DNA of 11,225 nt from GCA-2746795 sp964643965 (GTDB lineage: Bacteria > Chloroflexota > Anaerolineae > Promineifilales > Promineifilaceae). Shown here piece after piece: positions 6,627-11,225 of the stretch. The notes below the pieces were generated by a model, which had not been told where the DNA came from, did not search any database, and worked only from the letters and a program-made list of their open reading frames with translations. The DNA lies in NCBI GenBank assembly GCA_964643965.1, contig CAZXVH010000142.1, positions 1 to 11,225 of the forward strand, given 5' to 3'. How positions within the stretch are numbered: position 1 is the stretch's first letter; every line of letters begins with the position of its first letter. The translations under genes and the position numbers were made by a program.

Positions 6627-8002
6627 CGTGGGTCTACCTCCTGATGAAATGGGGCGCAAATCAACACGCGACCGGCCCCGCGTTCTTGTTCATAACCAAT
6701 GCCTTCCTGCTCCAGCGCCGCCAGACGGGACCACAACGCCGCCGTCGTTTCCGGTGCCCGGCTGTCCACCCGGAACAGGTAGACGCCACCAGCCTGAATG
6801 CCCAAATAACGGGGCTGCGGCAAACCCCAGGCGCCATTCCAGCCGCCCCGATTCACCGGTTCGACCGCCATAAATACCAGTTCCGCCCCAGGCAAAGCCA
6901 ACACGTCGGCGCTGAGCGCCAGCGTGGGCAGGCCCCGCTCACGCACAAAGGTATCGGTTAAAAGGTCAACGGTGAAGTACCAGGCTCCGGTCAAAACGTT
7001 CTTCAAGCCGAGCGCGTGGTAAAAATCGCGTTCGGCAGCCACAGCCTGGTTAAAAGCGGCCATCCGCTGGCCTAAATCTTTATCGGCCTCGGCAGTGGTG
7101 GGGAAACGGCCGTTCTCCACCTGCTCCTGAAATTCTGCCAACGTCAATGGCTCAACGGTCTCGTCAAACGGGCTGGATCGGTCAAGCTTCACTTCCGCCA
7201 ACTGACCCAGGCCACGGCTTTTGCTGCTGCCCAGCCAGCGCACCTGCGCCAACGCCTCCGGCAACAAATCCAGATCCGCCGCGCCGGGGTCTACCGCCCC
7301 TATCAGACGGGTGATTTCGCGTTTTTCTCCCTCTTTGGTGAACAAATCGGTTTTCATCTGCTCGCCCATGACGGTGAGTGTGAACAACTGCCCGCCCTGG
7401 GCGGTATGCCGCCGCCGGTTGATGGCCGTGCGCGAGAAACGGCGGCTGAGCGGCCGGGCGCTGTAAAACTCATTTTCATAACGGCCGTATGCGCCGCGTT
7501 CCGGCGTTTCTAAGGCTTCACCGCAGGTGGGACAGGCGAGCGTATAGGCGTAAGGCACGGGCTGCCCGCTGGCGGCGGCTTCACGAGCGGCCGCCTGACG
7601 GATGAGCGTATCCATCACACCGTGCCGTTCCTCGCCGGCGGCTTCGCGCTTGAAACCACCGTGACGCTTGCAGCTGCGGGCCGTTTGTGGGAAAGGGTAA
7701 GCGATCTGGCTGCCAAACACCGCCGGGTAACAGTCATAAAAACGAGGCGGGGAGAGGAAATTTCCCTCTGCATCACGGGGATAGAACACCCGGCACAGGG
7801 GACAGGCGGCCGGATCGGGGCAGGCTTCAGGGTGGGGTTGGCGGCGCTGCTCGTGGGTCCAGTCGGCGATGAGTACGTCGGCTACCGCCCCGCGCAGCAC
7901 CGAGCCAGGCACAAAATCAAAGGAAGAGGTGGTATTGCCCTGGTGCGGCTCTCCCACCAACAAGGGCGCGGCCAGGGTAAAGGCATAGGTTATGAGCGCC
8001 AT
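6623..8002 (-). CDS. csx10: Csx10, Cas5-type subunit of the type III-D complex
   Basis: Csx10 is the III-D counterpart of Cas5/Csm4, holding the crRNA 5' tag next to Cas10. The 459 residues contain two RAMP units. The first has LAAPLLVG (10-17), DFVPGSVLRGAVADVL (29-44), a cysteine cluster C61, C67, C70 (CPLCRVFYP), a second pair C157 and C160 (CPTCG), the family block RTAINRRRHTAQGGQLF (191-207) and GSSKSRGLGQ (258-267). The second, degenerate unit covers about 335-450, with GGWNGAWGLPQPRYLGI and a closing ERGAGRVLI. The INRRR-T-G-L block is what separates Csx10 from ordinary Cas7. The ATG overlaps the cas7a stop by 13 nt and follows AAAAAGGAGGGG at normal spacing. The gene carries two ACGGCCGT palindromes. 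Confidence 0.87.
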   Translation of the reverse strand: MALITYAFTLAAPLLVGEPHQGNTTSSFDFVPGSVLRGAVADVLIADWTHEQRRQPHPEACPDPAACPLCRVFYPRDAEGNFLSPPRFYDCYPAVFGSQIAYPFPQTARSCKRHGGFKREAAGEERHGVMDTLIRQAAAREAAASGQPVPYAYTLACPTCGEALETPERGAYGRYENEFYSARPLSRRFSRTAINRRRHTAQGGQLFTLTVMGEQMKTDLFTKEGEKREITRLIGAVDPGAADLDLLPEALAQVRWLGSSKSRGLGQLAEVKLDRSSPFDETVEPLTLAEFQEQVENGRFPTTAEADKDLGQRMAAFNQAVAAERDFYHALGLKNVLTGAWYFTVDLLTDTFVRERGLPTLALSADVLALPGAELVFMAVEPVNRGGWNGAWGLPQPRYLGIQAGGVYLFRVDSRAPETTAALWSRLAALEQEGIGYEQERGAGRVLICAPFHQEVDPR

Positions 8003-8679
8003 AAGTCAACCCCTCCTTTTTGCAGGCGCAGCAGACCATCGCGCTGCCATGCCTCTTTAACCAGGCGCTGGTCTACCCTCGTTTGGGCTTCGATATGGCA
8101 GCGGCCTAAGCCGCTGCCCCGCCCGCCGCCCAACGTGGTCAGGGTACGCAGGCTGCCCAGCAGCAAGGCGACCAGCGCCTGCCCTTCTGCTTCATTGAGA
8201 TGGCCGGAAATACGCCCCTGGTAAACTATGTCCAGGGCATCTACCGCTTCCAGGTCGTAGAGGCGCAGCGGTTCAGCGGCGTGGCGGCGGCGGTTGATGC
8301 TGACGCCGGTCCGTATGAGACTGGGCGCGGCCAGCGTATTATCCTGCCAGCGCAAATCGGTGAAATACAGCGAAGCCGGGCGGCGCGGTGAACCAAACAG
8401 ACGGCAGACCGGGCAGTATTGGCCCAGCCAGGCCGGGTCCAGGGGACAGGATGTGTCAGGAACCGGGGCATGACAGACGGCGTTGTCAGCGTTCAACAGG
8501 CTGCGTACCAATCCTTCACAGGTGTGGCGCAGCCGCCCTTTGAAAGCGGAACCGGGGATGATGGGATGGTGACGCGCATCTCTGATCGTCGGTTTGTTGG
8601 TGGCGGTTTCCCCCATCGCCCCTGTACCGACGCTGAACGGCGTCAGGAACGTTATTTTTAAGTCAATGTCTAACAGCAC
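7990..8679 (-). CDS. cas7: Cas7-family RAMP subunit (cas7a) with Asn in the catalytic Asp position
   Basis: A compact Csm3-like subunit of 229 residues. RAMP motifs are LTPFSVGTGAMG (12-23), PIIPGSAFKGRLR (39-51), RTGVSINRRRHAAEPLRLYD (123-142) and LGGGRGSGLGR (183-193). C69, C78, C89 and C92 (CPVCRLFG) form a likely zinc site. Aligned on the PVIKD-like strand (TNKPTIRD), the residue matching the Csm3 RNase aspartate is Asn28, so this subunit probably does not cut RNA. The start is taken as GTG at 8679, four bases after AAGGAGGAG. The open frame continues to an ATG at 8736, but those 19 residues would be encoded by palindromic repeat sequence and look nothing like a RAMP N-terminus. It is separated from cas10 by 161 nt of repeat-bearing DNA. 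Confidence 0.87.
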   Translation of the reverse strand: MLLDIDLKITFLTPFSVGTGAMGETATNKPTIRDARHHPIIPGSAFKGRLRHTCEGLVRSLLNADNAVCHAPVPDTSCPLDPAWLGQYCPVCRLFGSPRRPASLYFTDLRWQDNTLAAPSLIRTGVSINRRRHAAEPLRLYDLEAVDALDIVYQGRISGHLNEAEGQALVALLLGSLRTLTTLGGGRGSGLGRCHIEAQTRVDQRLVKEAWQRDGLLRLQKGGVDLWRS

Positions 8680-8683
8680 GAAA

Positions 8684-8692
8684 CTCCTCCTT
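8684..8692 (-). promoter_or_regulatory. Ribosome binding site deciding the cas7a GTG start
   Basis: On the minus strand AAGGAGGAG is followed by TTTC and then GTG CTG TTA GAC. It is the strongest ribosome site in this stretch and fixes translation at 8679, after the repeat element. The 8 bases GAGGAGTT recur at the end of cas10. Confidence 0.7.
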
Positions 8693-8699
8693 CGTAAAA

Positions 8700-8752
8700 T
8701 GGGAGCGCGGTCTGTCAGACCACAACGGGCGGACAAGCTGTCCGCGCTCCCA
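8700..8752. repeat. Extragenic palindrome able to form a three-stem junction
   Basis: Arms TGGGAGCGCGG (8700-8710) and CCGCGCTCCCA (8742-8752) are perfect 11-bp reverse complements. Inside lie two further hairpins: GGTCTG/CAGACC with a 1-nt loop (8709-8721) and GCGGACA/TGTCCGC with a 3-nt loop (8729-8745). With both inner hairpins formed, a 6-bp outer stem (8701-8706 with 8746-8751) closes a cloverleaf-like shape. It looks like a dispersed REP or MITE-type element. Copy number elsewhere in the genome cannot be seen here. Confidence 0.7.
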
Positions 8753-8840
8753 GGTTTTCATTCATCGTGGCTTCGACGTGAGCGGCCCTCGAGCCTGTCG
8801 AGAGGCAGTCGAACGGTGCGCCCTGCTCATGGGGAACTCC

Positions 8841-10586
8841 TCAGGCAATAAATTCATGTAGTTCCAGGATGTCGAGCCAGGGGGTGGTGAATTCCTGGTA
8901 ATCATCAGAGGGCTGCTTGGACAAGGCGATCCAGGGCGGGGCGCCGTCCTTAGCTTCAACCATGCCCCATTCCAGTTCAATTGCGCTTAGAATTTGCGCG
9001 TAATCTTTATAGGTGCGGTTCAGGCGTGTGCGCTGGTAAAGATAATAGAAGAGACCCGGAAAACGGCCGTTCTGGAATTCCCGCCGCATCTGGTGTAGTT
9101 GACCAGAGGAAAATCTGATGTCCTTCAACGCCTTGATGCTGTTCAGCAGTTTATCGGCATCTGCCAGCGCATAAGGCCGTGCCGTGAGCAGGCAGCGCTC
9201 CTTTGCCGCCTCATCCTGTATCTGAAGATAAGCGGAGGTGCGCACATCATCCAGGCGGGCGGCCAGCGTACTTTGTGATTTTAAGACCATAAAATCGAGA
9301 TGGGCGCCACCCCGTTTTTGAGTCCCCTTTTTGGCGCTTTTCAGCAGTTGGCGGGACAGATCATGGACAAAGTAGATGGGGTTGCTGTCCTGGGCGATGG
9401 CCACGCCCGCCGACATGCTGGGCAACTTGCCCGCGTTTGCCTGCGGGGCCATGTTGTCGCCAAACCCGGCGCAGATGTCACGGGCAACAGGCAGCGCGGT
9501 ATGGGCAGGCACAATGAGCAGCACGTCATCGCCGCCGATGGTGATGATTTCAAAAGGCAGCACCGCGCTATTTTTATACAAATGTTTAAAGAGGGCGGCG
9601 AAAACGGCCGTTTCTGTCGCTTTTTCCAACGCCTGTGAAAGGCGGCTATACGCTGTCAGAGAATCGGCCTGTTCTAGCAATTTGCCGATGCTGTTGCCGT
9701 CGGCATAAATGTAGCCGATGTACCCTTTGGCCGCCTCGCCGATCTCGTGCAGGTCGTCGGCTTGGGGCGCGTCCAGGGTTACACCATGAGTTTTTTTAGC
9801 CCAGTTCACAAACTTTACATTCCAGGCGCTCTTGTGTTTGCGGCCGTGATCATCATTTTCGTGGCATACCTGGCAGAGATAACGAGCCGCTTCATCGGGG
9901 ATGCCGGTCAGGGTATGGCTGGCCGGACGACGGCCGCAGGATTGGCACACGCGGGCATGGGGATCCGTCTCCACATGCGGCACAAAAACTTTGGCCTGCT
10001 TACGTTGGCGCAACACCACCCCCTGCTGGCGCATGATCCGTTGCACCGCTTTCAGGTCAATGCTGCCCGCCAGCCGCGCCTGCATCGCTGGTGGCAAAGC
10101 TGCCTGCTGCCGCCCCAAAGCCTCGCTGGTGAGGGCGGCGGACAGGAGACCCCGGGCGGCGGCAATGGTGATGGGTTGAGAAACGGCCGTTATCGTGGCG
10201 GTGGTCGTCTGGCGGGGATAGAGCGCTTCGATGTCGGCAATCAGGGCCGCGGCCAGGTCGCCGGGAACCAGCGCCAACAACCCGCCACCGCCGCAGTAGA
10301 TGACGCAGCCAGGCGAGTCGGGATCAGTTATAAGGGTAATGGGGAGTTCCTGAGCGCTTAGAAGGTCGAGCAGGCGGCGGTTTAAATTATCCAGGCGCAT
10401 ACTGGCCCCGCGAATTTCCGGTAAACGAGCCGACTGGAATACAAACTGCTGAGTACGGTCGGTATCGGCGCTCAGCAGGGCCAGGCCGCCGGCCGGTAAC
10501 GCTTCTTCAGGGGGCGGCTCGGCGTTGGGCAGAATTGCCGGGAAAAGGGCTTTTTCCTTCCAGGCCATCATACGATTGGCTTCCAC
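8841..10586 (-). CDS. cas10: Cas10 (type III-D large subunit), HD domain absent, GGDD palm intact
   Basis: The signature protein of type III systems, 581 residues from the chosen start. The palm/cyclase domain near residues 294-305 has YADGNSIGKLLE, and GGDD is at 351-354 within IITIGGDDVLLIV. This is the active motif for making cyclic oligoadenylate from ATP. A treble-clef-like zinc site is formed by C214, C217, C238 and C241. An earlier Gly-rich turn, YCGGGGLLALVPG, at about 97-109 belongs to the first palm. The N-terminus goes almost straight into that palm (LALLSADTDRTQQFVFQS), and I find no HD motif and no room for an HD nuclease domain. The start is GTG at 10586, five bases after AGGAGG. 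The longer ATG at 10664 would lie at the transcription start expected from a TATAAT box. The C-terminus (Cas11-like helical domain) reaches a TGA at 8841. Confidence 0.92.
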   Translation of the reverse strand: MEANRMMAWKEKALFPAILPNAEPPPEEALPAGGLALLSADTDRTQQFVFQSARLPEIRGASMRLDNLNRRLLDLLSAQELPITLITDPDSPGCVIYCGGGGLLALVPGDLAAALIADIEALYPRQTTTATITAVSQPITIAAARGLLSAALTSEALGRQQAALPPAMQARLAGSIDLKAVQRIMRQQGVVLRQRKQAKVFVPHVETDPHARVCQSCGRRPASHTLTGIPDEAARYLCQVCHENDDHGRKHKSAWNVKFVNWAKKTHGVTLDAPQADDLHEIGEAAKGYIGYIYADGNSIGKLLEQADSLTAYSRLSQALEKATETAVFAALFKHLYKNSAVLPFEIITIGGDDVLLIVPAHTALPVARDICAGFGDNMAPQANAGKLPSMSAGVAIAQDSNPIYFVHDLSRQLLKSAKKGTQKRGGAHLDFMVLKSQSTLAARLDDVRTSAYLQIQDEAAKERCLLTARPYALADADKLLNSIKALKDIRFSSGQLHQMRREFQNGRFPGLFYYLYQRTRLNRTYKDYAQILSAIELEWGMVEAKDGAPPWIALSKQPSDDYQEFTTPWLDILELHEFIA

Positions 10587-10591
10587 GTAAT

Positions 10592-10597
10592 CCTCCT
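10592..10597 (-). promoter_or_regulatory. Ribosome binding site deciding the cas10 GTG start
   Basis: AGGAGG on the minus strand is followed by ATTAC and GTG (10586). It supports a start 26 codons inside the longest open frame. No comparable ribosome site precedes the ATG at 10664. Confidence 0.65.
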
Positions 10598-10668
10598 CGC
10601 TGCCTGAATGAACACAGGCATTATCAAACATTTGGACATACATGATGTGCCCGGCACGGCACACAAAG

Positions 10669-10674
10669 ATTATA
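10669..10674 (-). promoter_or_regulatory. Candidate -10 box of the cas operon promoter
   Basis: A perfect TATAAT on the minus strand lies about 83 nt upstream of the cas10 GTG. The hexamer 17 nt further upstream (GTGCAA at 10692-10697) matches the -35 consensus at only three positions, and there is no extended -10 TG. Transcription would start near 10662 and give a leader of about 75 nt. The position and the match are suggestive, and the weak -35 leaves it uncertain. Confidence 0.4.
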
Positions 10675-10756
10675 GGCGAAGATCCTCAGGTTTGCACTAT
10701 TTATCGCAAATTGGTGCGTCGTCGCCGACAGGGATTGGGGCTCGCATTAGCAAAAT

Positions 10757-10782
10757 ATCCCGGAAATTTCAACTTCCGGGAT
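10757..10782. repeat. Stem-loop upstream of the cas operon promoter
   Basis: ATCCCGGAA (10757-10765) and TTCCGGGAT (10774-10782) form a perfect 9-bp stem with an 8-nt loop. There is no adjacent T-tract. It may be a dispersed extragenic palindrome or an operator, lying about 85 nt upstream of the -10 box. Confidence 0.5.
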
Positions 10783-10945
10783 GTTGAAAGACTGTCCCCG
10801 CTGGATATTGGGTCTCATGCTTAAATCGACAACCCATCCGCACACATCCCCTGATTGAACAGCAACGGCCGTTCTCAGCCATAAAACAAATTCATCAGCG
10901 TTGTTCCCAATTCACAATTCAACGGTACTGCCATACCCTATTCAT

Positions 10946-10978
10946 CCTCCCTGGAACCTCCCTGGAACCTCCCTGGAA
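10946..10978. repeat. Three perfect tandem copies of an 11-bp unit
   Basis: CCTCCCTGGAA occurs three times in a row (10946-10956, 10957-10967, 10968-10978) with no mismatch. The minus-strand reading is TTCCAGGGAGG. No gene overlaps it. It could be a slippage-prone microsatellite or an array of protein-binding sites between the CRISPR array and cas10. Confidence 0.85.
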
Positions 10979-11054
10979 CGATTTCCCATAAATCAAGGCA
11001 AATCACAGCGCACAGTAACCATCGGTCTGGCTAAGAATGGTCCAATCTCCACCC

Positions 11055-11090
11055 GAAGTGCGACCCACCTTATAAGGTAGGTCGCACTTC
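11055..11090. repeat. 36-bp near-perfect palindrome next to the CRISPR array end
   Basis: GAAGTGCGACC (11055-11065) and GGTCGCACTTC (11080-11090) are perfect reverse complements. Pairing continues inward through ACCTTA/TAAGGT with a single mismatch (C11066 with A11079), so 17 of 18 possible pairs form with no loop. It has no T-tract on either side. It may be an extragenic repetitive palindrome, a dimeric-regulator operator, or a structure that ends or insulates array transcription. Confidence 0.7.
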
Positions 11091-11098
11091 AAATCTAT

Positions 11099-11225
11099 CC
11101 TTCCGTCCCCGATGGGGATTAACGGCCGTTCTGATTAAAGCATAAACGTGATTCCGAACTCGAGTGCCGAGTTTCCGTCCCCGATGAGGTAGTTAACGTG
11201 TCGACTGCCTACCAATACCACCAAT
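11099..11225 (-). CRISPR. Trailer end of a CRISPR array, running off the right edge
   Basis: TTCCGTCCCCGATG occurs at 11101-11114 and again at 11173-11186, exactly 72 nt apart, which fits one repeat-plus-spacer unit of about 36 + 36. Both copies continue into a TTAACG (after GGGA or AGGTAG). Read on the minus strand, the inner copy ends ATCGGGGACGGAAAC, giving a CC(C/T)C-ATC-GGGG stem and an 8-nt tag ACGGAAAC, as expected for Cas6-cut type III repeats. The outer copy ends GGAAGG and is degenerate, as terminal repeats often are. The array would therefore be transcribed leftward, toward and in the same direction as the cas operon. One spacer (about 11136-11170) is inside the window. With only two copies, both imperfect, repeat boundaries are approximate. 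Confidence 0.6.

Larger units (their letters stand above)
8680..8840. repeat. Repeat-bearing insertion between cas10 and cas7a
   Basis: This is the only long gap inside an otherwise overlapping operon. It contains a structured palindrome at 8700-8752 and a second patch near 8786-8804 with CTCGA/TCGAG arms. An 8-bp direct repeat, AACTCCTC on the plus strand, occurs at 8682-8689 and at 8835-8842, exactly 153 bp apart, and brackets the gap. The left copy is part of the cas7a ribosome site and the right copy overlaps the cas10 stop. This could be a target-site duplication or a chance recurrence of Shine-Dalgarno sequence. A 22-codon frame (ATG at 8828) directly after the cas10 stop is probably a relic rather than a gene. 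Confidence 0.5.
10675..11098. other. Non-coding region between the cas promoter and the CRISPR array
   Basis: No gene is supported here. It contains the 9-bp stem-loop, one AACGGCCGTT copy (10864-10873), the 11-bp tandem repeat and the 36-bp palindrome described separately. A 19-codon minus-strand frame, from an ATG just downstream of the tandem repeat (GGGAGG nearby) to a TGA at about 10877, is too short to call. The density of palindromes and repeats suggests an accessory, insertion-tolerant junction. Confidence 0.5.
4050..11130. repeat. Dispersed palindrome AACGGCCGTT (HIP1-like), nine copies
   Basis: Exact copies start at 4050, 4171, 6143, 7105, 9062, 9603, 10182, 10864 and 11121. Three more copies of the inner octamer ACGGCCGT start at 1508, 5802 and 7481. 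By chance about 0.01 copies of the 10-mer and 0.2 of the 8-mer would be expected in this length. Seven decamers fall inside genes, four read as Asn-Gly-Arg and three as Thr-Ala-Val, and two are intergenic. The start and end given bracket the outermost decamers only. Confidence 0.9.

Noticed and set aside
5443..7220. An 18-base identity (CTGACCCAGGCCACGGCT, plus strand) shared by cas7b and csx10 as possible gene conversion
   Set aside because: It encodes the same conserved RAMP motif SRGLGQ in both genes, so shared protein constraint and similar codon choice explain it.
8680..8736. N-terminal extension of cas7a to the ATG at 8736
   Set aside because: The 19 extra residues are encoded by the palindromic element at 8700-8752, and a strong ribosome site precedes the GTG at 8679.
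8762..8830. 22-codon gene directly after the cas10 stop (ATG at 8828)
   Set aside because: It has a ribosome-site-like lead but consists of repeat sequence (CTCGA/TCGAG patch) and is basic low-complexity; more likely a relic of the displaced cas7a start.
8841..10586. Inactive (signalling-dead) Cas10, as seen in some type III subtypes
   Set aside because: GGDD and the DGNSIG motif are both intact, so cyclase activity is expected.

Overview
The window is almost entirely one operon for a type III-D (III-D1-like) CRISPR-Cas system. All eleven genes lie on the minus strand. In transcription order, from the right edge leftward, they are cas10, cas7a, csx10 (the Cas5-type subunit), cas11 (small subunit), cas7b, cas7c, csx19, cas7d, a 106-residue unknown, a CARF-domain effector and cas6. 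Pairing csx10 and csx19 with several separate cas7 genes is diagnostic of III-D. No adaptation genes (cas1/cas2), transposase, tRNA or rRNA are visible. The GC-rich sequence, the III-D architecture, the dispersed palindromic intergenic repeats and a heavily over-represented palindrome AACGGCCGTT suggest a filamentous, environmental Chloroflexota (Anaerolineae/Caldilineae-like). That placement is inference.

Layout. Positions 1-341 are a gene-poor left flank with two inverted repeats. Positions 342-8679 hold ten tightly packed genes, joined by overlaps of 1, 4, 8 or 13 nt or by one 12-nt gap. Positions 8680-8840 form the only large internal gap, filled with palindromic repeat sequence. Positions 8841-10586 are cas10. 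Positions 10587-11098 are non-coding, with a candidate promoter, stem-loops, a three-copy 11-bp tandem repeat and a 36-bp near-perfect palindrome. From about 11099 to the edge there are two repeat-like units 72 nt apart, read as the degenerate trailer end of a CRISPR array that is transcribed toward the cas operon.

How the genes work together (family knowledge plus inference). Cas6 cuts pre-crRNA. Four Cas7 subunits, Csx10 and Cas11 assemble on the crRNA with Cas10, and Csx19 is a III-D accessory protein. Cas10 has no HD nuclease domain but keeps an intact GGDD palm motif, so it should make cyclic oligoadenylate. The CARF protein is the obvious receptor. Its C-terminal half looks like a PD-(D/E)xK nuclease whose core is split by an inserted death-like 'effector-associated' domain. 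That arrangement is the most unusual thing in the window.

Several genes have start sites inside the longest open frame. The starts given here rest on Shine-Dalgarno sequences, overlaps with the preceding stop codon and, for cas10, a candidate promoter that would exclude the longer start.
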